A stretch of DNA of 64,000 bases from the NCBI GenBank assembly GCA_032158295.1, contig CM063247.1:17462009-17526008 (forward strand), written 5' to 3'. Below the pieces are notes generated by a model. It did no database searches. It saw nothing but the letters and a program-made list of their open reading frames with translations, and was not told where the DNA came from. The DNA comes from Pycnopodia helianthoides. Taxonomy: Eukaryota > Echinodermata > Asteroidea > Forcipulatida > Asteriidae. Positions 1 through 10,499 of the stretch are shown here, one piece after another. Numbering within the stretch: position 1 is the stretch's first letter; each line of letters starts with the position of its first letter. Made by a program: the position numbers and the translations under genes.

Positions 1-2602
1 GAATCTTTAGTACTCAGTGCATAAGTCCAACAGTGATCAGGACAGGAAGTGTTTTCCTGAACATGGAGTTTGAAATCCGATTTAAGGTATTGGCGAACAG
101 TTCGGAACCTATTTTTGTGCTCATCTACCCACAAAGCTGAAAAGCCTGCAACAATCAAAAGCAAAGGTGAACAATTACATTTGGTTTACTCTAGATCCTT
201 TCTGTATGGTTCTTTCTCTAGATCTTGACTCACTGGAGACTATTGAAAAACTAGTAAAAAATGCAGCTCTGAATTAGTACTTTTGAAAACTTACCACATT
301 CACCAAGCAATCCCATCAATCCATCCATAGCATCAAACCCTTCCGAGCCCTCGGCAGCAATGTTATCCAGACCAGAGAGAGATTTCTTCTTGGCAGCAGC
401 ACACACCTGTGAAAGAATTACTGCACTTTTAAAATGTGCAACTTATTGACTATATCGATGCTGTACATAATCGATCCATACTATAAACAAAAGAAATAAC
501 ACAAAATTAATGCAATTGGCAAGATTGAATATTACATAAATCTCACCTGAGTGATACTGAACAGTGAGCTACGACCAAGTGGAGTGATTCCAATCTCTTG
601 ACAGTAAACTTGATATAAATCAACAAGACGAGACACGACGACGGTTCGAACAACATTTGGGATTTCAATCTTTTCTCCATGACTGAGTTTCAGTCTCCTG
701 GTCCCAAATGCAACGTCTTGAACAAACTCCGGGCGTGAGATGAATTGAATGAAGTGATCAACCTTGCTCTTCTGTAGTCTTGATCTTGTTATTGGCTCCA
801 ACTCTACTGGTTGCCCTCCACCACTTTCCTTAGCATGCTTTCTTGCTGCATCTATCCTGTAGATGGTGAGCCCCGGAATCAGTTGCTGTAACAATGGAAC
901 ACAAAAACATAAAGTTTCAAGAAAATACAATCGATCACAAAAACGACCAGTAAGGTGGCATGCTGGTAAAAAATAAAAATGTTGTTAACTTTTTGTATGA
1001 AGTCTTTGACAAAACGGGTCAAATAGTGTAAAAGGAAATTCACATTCTCTTACCATTAGTCTTTGCTTTGTCATGTTGTGGGCCAATATTGATAAAATCT
1101 GTCGTTTGGTACACCAATTGTCTGCAGCTTGATAGCACACGACTAGAGAGCTGGTACTACTGTCAACATCTTGATCACTTTGTGATAAGTCAGCAGTTTT
1201 TTCACCAACTGTGAGCTTCATAAGTCCATCTTCTTGACCAGGTGCCAAACAATGGAGAACTAAACCAAAGGCTTCCTTTGCCTTTCTTCTATAATAACGG
1301 ATGGTACTATCTGATGCTTCTTCTAATGGTCGACGAAGCTGTCCATCAACAGGAGACCTTCCACTCTGGATAAGGAAAGTGTTCAGGGATTGCAACTCCA
1401 CATTCTTTGGTCGGGGGGTTGGAGCCCAAGAAGAGTCCAATGCACCTAGATCCTGTGTTACATTGTCATCAGTTGATGAAGACTCAGATGTTTGCTGAAA
1501 ATTTGAGAACATGAATAAATCCAGTGAGATATGCTGCATAAAGCAAGGATGAAACAAGTGTGCTTATGAAGAAGCGTGTTTACAATTGATATATGATAAA
1601 TGAAATGCAAGCTATCAGAGTTCAATTTGTAATCCCCCTTCATACCTCTTGAGTTTGAGTGCACTCTGTGTCAGTGGACTGGAGAGATAGGAGTCCACCA
1701 GCCAGCAATGAGAAATCACTGACTGTACGCTGCTGCTCTTCCTGTTTATACAACAACAATTCACGAAGTTATTTTTTTTTATAAACAAACGTTGATAAAC
1801 CAAGAGAGTATAAATATATGTACTGCTTTTTTAAAGTGAAGGGAGCACACACCTTATTAGAGGGCATATCACCAGGAGGTAGTTCTTCCGCTGTCTGTTG
1901 TGTAACTGCTACTGCTACTGATAGTTGGTGCTTAGATAAACAACCTCTACAGATACCTGAAAGTCAAGTAAACAGCGAGAATTAACTGTGATCCAGGGCT
2001 GTCTCAACTGCAACCAACAGTATTAATAATAACCCTTTCACCCAGACAATATAAATGATACCAAGTCGATTGCATGTTAAGGGATGTAATCAATGTTCAT
2101 ACATGTACATAAATTACCCAGATGAGAAAGGAAGATTTATTTTTATACATTCATTCTTACCTGTTCCGACTGGTATCAGGGTACCCCATCGATCAAACAC
2201 CTCACGACTAGTTGTTTTGTTCACACCACGAAATGGTTTGCCTTTCCCTTCATGGAGTGGATGACAGCATTTCCTTGTTGATGTCCAACTCAACCCTAAC
2301 TTGTACCGATGCGCCGGGCATATCGTCTTATCACTGTAACTAGTGTAAGCATCAACGTCGAATAACCCACATCGCAGGAGGATCAACTTCCACTCGACAT
2401 TCACGTCATATGCAGCAACTTTCCACTTCTGCAAATGGCTCCGTATGTTTTTTGTGCATTGACGAAGGTGCATGGTATTGCTCTCGCGCGGATAAGAGGG
2501 ATATACACCACACTCAATGGCTTTGCAATGCTCAAAATTACAGAAGTCACACTGCAGCGATACAGCCGCCATATCCATGGCTGACATATTGACATCGCTC
2601 AC
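1..2602 (-). CDS. Uncharacterised Cys/His-rich protein gene, seven exons, 3' end cut by the window
   Basis: Exons in transcription order are 2602..2161, 1956..1853, 1741..1646, 1494..1054, 885..547, 406..295 and 145..1. Every junction has GT/AG sites and phases match throughout (phase 1, 0, 0, 0, 0, 1), giving about 560 codons with no stop. The start chosen is the first Met at 2602; Met6, Met9 and Met11 are alternatives. Exon 1 holds a likely zinc-binding part: CDFC at residues 18-21, C26, C31, then ICPAHR and a CCHPLH motif near residue 120. Exon 2 adds CRGC. Exon 4 is a Ser/Asp-rich linker followed by a helical stretch. Exons 5 and 6 hold IPNVVRTVV and SLSGLDNIAAEG. Exon 7 contains PDHCWTYALS. 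I recognise this only as a recurring uncharacterised family of cnidarian, mollusc and echinoderm genomes; its function is unknown to me. The gene is probably real, since conserved motifs span all the splice junctions. Confidence 0.85.
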
Positions 2603-3600
2603 GACCGGGGGGGGGGGGGGGGTGCGCGTTGCAATGTGTGGCGCCCTCTTGCGGTACTTCGCGCTAACTGGGTTGGCGGTATTACTGGACGTTCAGTTTG
2701 ATCGGTATTGTTGCCAGAAAACTCTCCCATCTACCTCATTTTAATACACAAAACTTGCAAAAACTTATGTTTCATCTTTGTTGACAATTTGTTTCAATGT
2801 TTTTATAACAATCTATTCCAGACGTGAGTTAAGGGCAAGCAATATTTTACTCAGAACTGTATGTAGGTTTGATTCATACCTATGAACTTTTCCATCTTTG
2901 TTGATCCTTGGCAATTAAAATGAAGAAGAGCTGACAATGTTTTTATTTTTTATTACTGTAGTTGGATATCTGAACTATATTTCCACCAAGTTTGTTGACT
3001 CTCAGCCCTGCACTAATTAAGTTATGGTTAACTGCGTAGATGGCTTATTTCCTTAGTAGAACTGTCAAGTGTTTTCCTAAAGCCTAGATATCTGCAGTGA
3101 AGATTTTCACACAATTCTTTTTTATTTGATCATGTAGAGGACGATGAGCTCTTTCTTTTGATGTATAAGTTGACAGAAATTGATACAGTTTAAGGGAATT
3201 AACGGTGCTATAATTATACACCAAAAACACAACAAATGAACTCCCGCAAATGTCCATTTTGCGCTAAAAACAGTTGGCGACCCGTACTCGGCCATTGTGC
3301 GGTTTTTGAGCGAGCTGCTTCACCAGGTGTTATGGTCCCTGGTGGGGATCAAATAGCCAAGATTTGAGTTTAAATCGCTGACCCCCCACCTTGTCGATTT
3401 TTAAAGATTTTGCATGGTCTTCTCGTAAACGAACACTTAAAGATCTTTATAAACAGAATGAGTACCCATTGGTATCATGAACTGCTGACAAGTAAGATGA
3501 AAAGGTAGAAGGAAGAAGTATATTAATGTACTAATAATAATAATAAATATTCTATGAATATCCCGTTGTAAAATTGGTTAATTAGTCAAATAAAGAAAGG
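2603..3600. other. Upstream region of the minus-strand gene, no gene recognised
   Basis: This stretch begins just upstream of the first Met of the minus-strand gene and should hold its promoter. No TATA box could be placed with confidence. A run of about 14 G lies near 2608..2621. The rest is AT-rich with no convincing coding potential or element ends. Confidence 0.4.
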
Positions 3601-3995
3601 ATATCAAACAGGAAGAATTTTGAAGGTCTTTAATGTTAACAAAGAAAAGAAGAGGACCAAGTATGGCGCCTTAAGAGAAAACCATGAGTAACAATTCCCC
3701 CAGCTAAGTGAAATTTATTGCCTATCGGCCAGGTGTTTGGTGAACCGTTTAAGGGTGCATCCTCTGACACCATAAAAGGAAAGTTTGGAAATAAGGATGT
3801 CATGATCAATGGTATTTGATAAAAACACCAGCAGCACACTGTTTTTGTGAACAGAGAACTAGAAATGATGTCAGTAAGATAAATGAGAGCCATGTCTGTG
3901 GAACAGCCTGGACAGAAACCGAATTGATGGTTAGAGAGAATATTAAAGCTGGAAAGAAAATTCAAAAGTCTATTATACACAATTTTCTTTAGTAT
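3600..3995 (-). mobile_element. CR1/L2-type non-LTR reverse transcriptase fragment (RT fingers/palm), frameshifted
   Basis: Read on the minus strand, 3995 to about 3860 gives the block KKIVYNRLLNFL followed by NHQFGFCPGCSTDMAL, which matches the conserved RT region (usual form QFGFR..ST..AL). The next bases, in a second frame, give AFDTIDHDILISKLSFYGVR, the usual A-domain of this clade, so at least one frameshift is present. No catalytic YADD block follows. This is a dead fragment. The 3' end of another copy abuts it at about 4022. Confidence 0.75.
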
Positions 3996-4021
3996 TTTTA
4001 AATTACTATTAATATGATTGT

Positions 4022-4685
4022 TTTATTCAAAACACTCCTTGCAGCCCAAAGGCTGAATTCCACAGCAATTGTACATAAACATTAAAAACATTAAAATGCA
4101 ATAAAAGACAGAGTTTACACAATATTTTGCTAAATTTACTGATAAACGGAAAACAACAGCTATATATACTAAAATCCTTTGTTGGAATAAAGATAAAACT
4201 ATTAAATTCATTTGTTAAGTAATCTGGTATGGTATGGCACAGAACTGTTCTTAAATCTGTTTGAGGTGGAAGAACACTCATTCATCTAAGGCTCATAAAG
4301 TGAGAACTTTTAGTTTGAGGGAACCATTTGCTGAATCTACCCGAATTGTAAGTTTTATTGGGGAATTTTTATACATAGAGAGGCTTTTCTATTATGGAGG
4401 GGTGTCAGACCTAAAGTAGGTAATGCTTCATCAATGATACAACAAACTCTTTTTTTGAATAGATTCAATACGGTTGGATTGTGCAAGAGTGATAATGGAA
4501 TGGCAAACAGGGACTGCAAATTCAACAATACATGTAGGTCTGACATAGCCCATGTATACAGTAGTGAGTTCAGTAGAACATAACCTGGACTTTTTCAGTT
4601 TCCTGGGCATAAATAATTTTCTATTGATCTTACCAATCATCTCATTCATGTGATAATTCCCATTTCAGGACGTTATGTTGAAAAG
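4022..4685 (-). mobile_element. 3' end of a CR1/L2-type non-LTR element (post-RT region and 3' UTR)
   Basis: Minus-strand 4649..4431 encodes MNEMIGKINRKLF and TVYMGYVRP, then VPVCHS and NRIESIQKK. This is the standard block after the RT palm (Y..YIRP, PVWHSSL, IQKRA). A second frame at 4460..4355 gives DEALPTLGLTPLHNRKASLC, also typical. The AT-rich tail to about 4022 resembles a 3' UTR with the phrase for 'FGLQGVF'. On the minus strand this C-terminal piece lies upstream of the RT fingers at 3.6-4.0 kb, the reverse of normal order, so two insertions are joined here. Confidence 0.75.
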
Positions 4686-4699
4686 TAACACTTAAAGGT

Positions 4700-5165
4700 T
4701 AAGCCCTAGTTGCAGATAAGTGTTTGAAATATTATATGATACATCAGGGAGATTTTTTCTTGCCAAAGTAAACCTTCATGGCTTGACAATAGACCGATTG
4801 CGCTCCCAATGTTTACATGTACATGTGATCACGCGACCTCTAGTGGGTATTCGGTCGGATTTCGGCAGTGCAGCTGTTGTTATTTTACGTGCAAAGACTA
4901 TGAGAGTTTGACATGCGGATTCAACAATCGGCCGTTTTGGGGGGTAAACATGACTTATAACGCATTTACAAACCCCTATTATTAAAGTTGTATGTTGTGA
5001 CAATGGTTTACATCACATAACCGTTTTATAAATTACCAGTATTCCACAAAAAAGAGGTTTTTTGAGCATACTCAACAAGGTTACGTGAAACTACCGCTGT
5101 CGAACATGAATGTAAACATGTATTGTCAAAGTGAAACTAAAATAGGGTTGAATATTGAGCTTTTA
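4700..5165 (+). repeat. Dispersed repeat, inverted partner at 8520..8860
   Basis: The sequence AATAGACCGATTGC near 4789 and AATTACCAGTATTC near 5030 reappear on the opposite strand at 8520..8860, in the same order with intervening similarity (including ACGTGCAAAGAC). The two copies are about 3.7 kb apart and inverted. Neither has coding potential, and I do not recognise the family. It may be a non-autonomous DNA transposon. Confidence 0.6.
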
Positions 5166-5184
5166 AACCTTGCAGAATTTAAGA

Positions 5185-5705
5185 TGGCGAATTTGTTGGT
5201 GCCATTTACCCGGCTCTGATGTTTTTAAATGTTCTATCTTACGCTTGTAGAAGTTTGCCTTCGCAGATTTGATCATTCTCTGGAGTTTATTACGAAGGCT
5301 CCTGTAGGTAGCATCTCCACATTTGAAGGCCAAGTCACGTTGTGATATTAGCCTGCGAATTTGATTATTGAACCAGGGTTTATTGTTAAATCGCCATTTA
5401 ACTGTGACAAGCTCAAAGCATTGCCTATAACGACTGTTGATCAGCTCTCAAAAAACCTCAGTCATTTCATTTGGATCATCAGATTCACTAAACGTTGACC
5501 AATCCATTTGCATTAGCCACTGGCCAAAAGTGCGAACAGAGGAATCGCGAAAAGGTCGTAATGAAACCTTAGTCGATTTCTTTGGCGGGATAGCGTGGTG
5601 AGGACGATATGTCACGACTGCATGGTCACTGGTAGAAATGGGGGCTGAAATATCGGGAGTATGGTAGTTGTCATCGAGATCAGTCAGTATTTTATCTAAA
5701 ATAGA
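5185..5705 (-). mobile_element. Non-LTR retrotransposon endonuclease-RT linker fragment
   Basis: Minus strand, from 5700 downwards, reads ILTDLDDNYHTPDISAPIST followed by SDHAVVTY, the end of an APE-type endonuclease (SDH motif). It continues into NNKPWFNNQIRRLISQRDLA, then CGDATYRSLRNKL and FYKRKIEHLK, the linker typical of CR1/jockey elements. At least one in-frame stop is present near 5450. The fragment ends at about 5185. It probably belongs with the RT fragments at 3.6-4.0 kb. Confidence 0.75.
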
Positions 5706-6394
5706 AGTACACTATTGGTAAGATCGAAAAACACAAATGTTCACAGATTCACACATAACTTACATGATTTAAAGTAAGTAATGGTAGAAAGGGTTCCTTA
5801 AAGAGGTTGGGCCACGCTAGAGTCGCTCTTAAAAAAAATGTTTACATACCTAAATACACCTATATCTACCAAGAAAACACTGTGGCAGAGTTATAGAATG
5901 AATGGGTATTCGTTTACAACGCAGTTTCTAAGCCTCTTTTCACCCCCGCCTTCAGGCAAAATCGGAACAACAGCAGTTGGTGCCAGAAAGCTGTCTCCAA
6001 AAATTCAAAAGAATAGTGACGTCGCAGTACGTACCCCTCTGTCAAACGGCTGTTTGTTGTTACTCATTGAGCATTGCTCAGTACAGACCATCCGGGCATT
6101 AAATACGTAAAGTGACGTCATGTTTGTTTGCTGCCCTCATTTACGGGATTTTGATAAAATAATTTAGGCGGCGGGCTAGTGAACGGAGTAAAAACTCCCT
6201 GCAAATATCACTTCTTTTGTTAATGTAATGTTACAAAAGATGCAACAAATTATAGAAAGCAGAAAACTAAAAAAAAACATCAACTTCAATCACCATGGCC
6301 CATCCTCTTTAAAATATTTCGGCCTAAAATGCTATCGTTTCTGAAAAATGAGTAAAGCAATAGTTTTTATCACGCGTAATAAAAACTTGATGTT
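5706..6394. other. No gene recognised
   Basis: AT-rich sequence with one 90-codon open frame at 5838..6110 on the plus strand. That frame has no recognisable motif and no splice context, and is likely chance. Confidence 0.4.
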
Positions 6395-6532
6395 TGAAAA
6401 AACAGAAAACACATAAGGTCTCTTTTCACTATTTTCTTGTGACCTCGATGACCAATTGAGCTCAAACTTTCACAGGTTTGTTTGTTCATGCATATGTTGA
6501 ATCACACAAAACATGAACACTGTCTGCGACTA
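6395..6532 (-). repeat. Dispersed repeat, same family as 35230..35393
   Basis: The reverse complement of this stretch contains AACCTGTGAAAGTTTGAGCT and then CAATTGGTCATCGAGGTCAC. The same run is found on the plus strand at 35308..35353. Flanking similarity includes CATATGCATGAA. Non-coding; a common repeat type in marine invertebrate DNA as far as I recall. Confidence 0.7.
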
Positions 6533-7317
6533 TTTTGTCAGCTCTAACATACCTGTATAATACCTTTAAGATAAGAAGTAAACAGTTTTGAGTTGTAGAG
6601 TTGTGTACTCGTTCTTTAGAAATTTTTAAATGAATTATTTGGGGAGAACTCATCCTGTTACTATCGGGGGAAAGACATCTCCCCCAGGACAGACCAAGTT
6701 CTCGGGAGACTAACAATAATGCTACACTGTTAATGAGTCAGCAGTCTCCCGCCCATAGCCACAGCCGACTGCAGGCGCTGGCATTTCTATTTTCCTGAAA
6801 AGGGACCCGACATGGTCTCCTTCTCAGGCTATGTTACACGCACCAGCCAAGGGAAGGGACACTCAGACAAGGATAAATCAAATTTTATGTTGTCATTGTA
6901 TGCTTGAATCTCGGACTGCTCGGACTATACCTCCCATTGAGCCAAATACATTGATAAACAATGGTAGTAGCCTGTCTTGTACAACAACAGGACAAAGGTC
7001 TGGAATCGGGAATTACATATAAACAAAACAGAAAAAGGGACATAACAGTGCGTGATTGAAAGTACCTTATATCCCTCTTAGTGCGGAAGAAAAGAAGCAA
7101 AGCACGGTAGGTGCTTTTCATGTAGGCTCTAAACAATGGAATATGCGGGTGGATATTTCCATTAGCCATCCAGCTGCCAGCAAAAACTTGTTAAGTGCAA
7201 CCTAAAACTGCTCCAGTCATACTAAACCATTCGCCGTAAGCCAGTCCAGAAAAATTGGGCAGATTTACACCTCATCCAACGTGAAGTGGTTAAAAGTACA
7301 AAACTTTTTTTAAATAA
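6533..7317. other. No gene recognised
   Basis: Mixed composition. Short open frames only, no domain motif. It may contain the decayed 5' flank of the DIRS-type RT fragment that follows. Confidence 0.3.
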
Positions 7318-7612
7318 ATGTATTTGATAATAACAATTTTCCTGGAGATGCTCAAGACCATACTAGAATCAATCGTCACACCCCTGTGGGCAGCAAGCCT
7401 TGACCTGAACGAAAGGTATTTACATGTGCCAATCAGGCCAGAGCACCGCAAATTCATACGCTTCCAGTACAACAGTATAATGTACGAATTTAGAGTGCTC
7501 CAGTTCGGGCTTTCCACCTCAACCCGGGTGTTAACCCAAATCGTGAAGATGATCAGGGCCGCGCTGCTGAGGGGAGGGTTCATGATTTTCATGCACCTCG
7601 GCGACTGAATGG
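7318..7612 (+). mobile_element. DIRS-type retrotransposon reverse transcriptase fragment
   Basis: The frame at 7318..7608 encodes AASLDLNERYLHVPIRPEHR followed by KFIRFQYNSIMYEF, then LQFGLSTSTRVLTQIVK and GGFMIFMHLGD. This is the RT core of DIRS/Ngaro-type retrotransposons (family form SKIDL.DAY.HVPI, LPFGLSTAPRVFT, YLDD). The catalytic aspartates of the C block are lost: where YLDD is expected the frame reads HLGD and then stops. Dead fragment. Confidence 0.8.
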
Positions 7613-8519
7613 AGGCCTCACCAATAAATACCAATCCCTTCTCAAATCCTCACCTTTCTGGATGCGTCACTCAACCTTTGAAGGGGGGCTGTGTCCGCCC
7701 ATTGGAGGACCGCATGTCGAATCTTCTAAAATTTGTAGTCCTTTTCCTCCCAGCAGTAGCAGCCCCAAGCTATTTTGCCTTATGCCTGGCCATGTTGGCC
7801 TGGTAGATTTTTGCAGTCTGGCCAAATCAGCTTTACCTGCTCTCTTTTTACCAGCCAAGTCAGCATCACATTCACCATCTAGTGCCCACCTTTGCTGATG
7901 TCTAGCTGAGGCCAACCTAACACGACAGTGACCATCGTGACCGGTGTGTCTTTTCTGGCTGGGGAGCGACCCTTTGCACCCTAGGACATCTTTGTGCCAG
8001 ACATCAAGATAGTACATGTAGATGACAAACTTTGGTGCCTCCTCAGGGCACTGAAGTGGTATGTCAGCCATATAAAGTTGCTCAGAACTGGACATGAATG
8101 ATATATCATTTGCGCTCTCCAAATCATGTGACCTATAGTTGGTAACAAACATCGACAAACAAGGCATCCTTCATAGGAAAGAGCCGTTGTTGTAGAGTAC
8201 ATGATAATTTTAACATTTGTTTATTCGATCGAGGGTTTTCTTTCTTGAAATTTGTGAAGAATATTCTAGAAATTGTACCGGAGACCTTATCGATGTGGCT
8301 GAATAAAGTCAGTAAGAACATTTCTAGCAAGTCTTGGACATTTTACAAAGAGCATCATGTTCACAAAAGGTGCTTACACGGACGATCGCGATCTCACACT
8401 TTTCAACACAAGAATGTTGCAGTTTTGAAGCTGAAATCATCTAAAAGAAAAGGCTTTCCAAAACTTTGTGATTCTTTTGTCTATTTAAAACTCCGCAAGG
8501 CTAACACTCTTTAATTTTA
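7613..8519. other. Unassigned stretch with a 166-codon minus-strand frame
   Basis: The longest open frame is 8167..7667 on the minus strand, 166 codons. It has no motif I recognise; part is rich in Lys/Arg/Ala. A second frame at 8245..8514 (plus, 89 codons) is Lys/Ser-rich. Both may be decayed transposon coding sequence or chance. Confidence 0.3.
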
Positions 8520-8860
8520 TTACAGGGATTTACATTAGAGGCAAAAGACCGATGGCTACGTAGCTGGTAGTGCATAACTCAAAATAAACCTCTTTTGTAG
8601 TAGAATACTGGTAGTTTATGAACCAGTAATGTGATTTAAATCAATTTCACAACAAACAATTTAGAAAAAAAGGGCTTGGTCACTGTGTTAATATTTACAA
8701 AAATAAAGCCGACTGTCGGTGTACTCGCTCAGTCACAACATAGTCTGTATGGTCTTTGCACGTCTTTGCCATCCGCTGAGATGAGGTACATGTAGTACCC
8801 ACTGTCGTCACGTGATGACATTGGTAGTGCAATCGGTCTATTGTTTATCACAACGAACCT
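8520..8860 (-). repeat. Inverted copy of the repeat at 4700..5165
   Basis: Reverse complement carries AATAGACCGATTGC, ACGTGCAAAGAC and CTACCAGTATTC in the same order as the copy at 4.7-5.2 kb. The copies have diverged substantially. Confidence 0.6.
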
Positions 8861-10410
8861 GCCTTGGGGTCTGGCTTCTCATGATAGGATCACTGACTGG
8901 ATAGTTACAGCCATTTGTTCCGTGGCAAGCGGCCGATGGACCGATATGTGCTCATGATTTTAGAGGGAAGTCCACCTAATAGGCCCTTTTTAAAGGTGTT
9001 TCCCTTAAAAGTGTCATCACCCAAGCAGCCTGTTGAAAGCATCCCAGTACATTCTCAGAGTGCTACCTAATGGATGTTCTTAAGGCAGAGAGGGCAAACC
9101 TAGAAGAGAAGTGCTGAAGTTGGCCAGTTGAACCTCAGATCTTCGACAAGCCCCTCCCCACCAGGGATCACTTTAGTATCGTGATTCTTTCTATGATGTT
9201 TCATGAAATTTTGCCTATGAAATTATTTCCCCCACAATGATGGCAACCCTTTGACATTTGTACACAGACCAATGGGCCTTTTTGGAGTTACATTCCCATT
9301 CTCCCTCGTGGTGGAGACAGGGCATTACAAGCTCCAGAACATTTTTACTGGTCAACGTTGACTCCAGCCTCGCTACCATTGGCAGCGCACCGTATAAATA
9401 CCTCTCGTCACTAATCCCTGGTAGGGATGTATTGAAAAACAATGCTGATTGGCTCCCAAAAGTGACTACTTTGTGTGCACGCTTGTTTGAACATTCTGAG
9501 CCCTTGTAGGACGCTTAGTACGCGCGTTTGAAAATGCAAGTATTTTGATGCGATTTCATTTCAAATGAATCATGTTTTTACACGGTCACCCTAAACTGCA
9601 CAGAGTAAGACACATTATCACAAGATCAAAGAAGAATGAGAGGGGACCAGTTCCTCTTTGACTTCAGGCCTCTTTTGCGGGTTAACATACTTTAACGGGT
9701 GTGTAGAGTGGATCGGCCATAGGCCTAATTAAAATGTGCTGGATATGAGCACATTTTAATTAACCAGTTCCAGGGGTTATGAGCGAGCAAGGCATGCTGG
9801 AAGAAAATGGTCGATCGCCCCTGGAGACGAGGTTGTGTTGACTCGTATTGCATGGTTTGCACTCAAGCTTGGGTAAACAACATTGAGCTGGGGATGGGGG
9901 TATGTTTATTTTTACATGGTTCAAGCATTTTGATCGGGATTGTCTGAAAGTTTGCTTAGTTTTGACATGGAGTTGAGTGGACAGAGATAGACTGCAGTCT
10001 TTGGTTGAGCAGTGAAAACACATTGAAGCAAGGCAGTGAATGGTTGGTACAGAAAGCAAAGGAGGCATCTGTCAACATTGTATTTCATGATTTGATTTCA
10101 TACAAAGTATCCTGTCCAAAGTATCCCTTAATTCGGATGAGCACATTTTTGAAAGTGACAGGCATGTTGACCTTTTTTGCTGTGGCAGAGGTGGGCGAAA
10201 AAGCATTTGTTGTTCGGGTGTCAGGAGTGCCTTTTGGTGAGAAATTTGCAGAAACTCAGAAGAACCGAGGGGCCAATTACCTTGGCACTAAAGACAGAAG
10301 GCTGCATGTGGACTGATGCATGTCTCAGATAGGACCATTAGGCATGCCATGAATAGACTTGGATTTAAAATTTAAAATAAAGATAATTTTTGTAATCTTG
10401 TATTTTACAG
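8861..10410. other. Intron of the PDE8-type gene or its upstream region; no gene recognised
   Basis: Open frames at 9258..9509 and 10005..10316 (plus, 103 codons) show no recognisable domain. An imperfect hairpin with arms around GCTGGATATGAGCACATTTT lies near 9738..9760. No PAS-encoding exon of PDE8 type could be found here. Confidence 0.35.
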
Positions 10411-10499
10411 CCTTGGGAAGGTATGCTGTACTCAAAGAAAAAGAACGGAGAGAGTGTGCCCCAGTTGGTTCACATCAGCCCTATAACTGGACAGGGAGG
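10411..10499 (+). CDS. PDE8: PDE8 exon: C-terminal part of the PAS domain
   Basis: Acceptor TATTTTACAG ends at 10410 and donor GTAAGA starts at 10500. The 29 codons plus 2 bases read PWEGMLYSKKKNGESV and then HISPITGQGG. This corresponds to the W-G-x-x-Y-x-KKKNG-(D/E) and IGQGG part of vertebrate PDE8 PAS domains. It ends in phase 2, exactly as needed for the next exon at 15645. Confidence 0.9.

Noticed and set aside
7667..8167. 166-codon minus-strand frame as a gene
   Set aside because: No recognised motif, no conserved splice context and a composition change half-way; left as unassigned.
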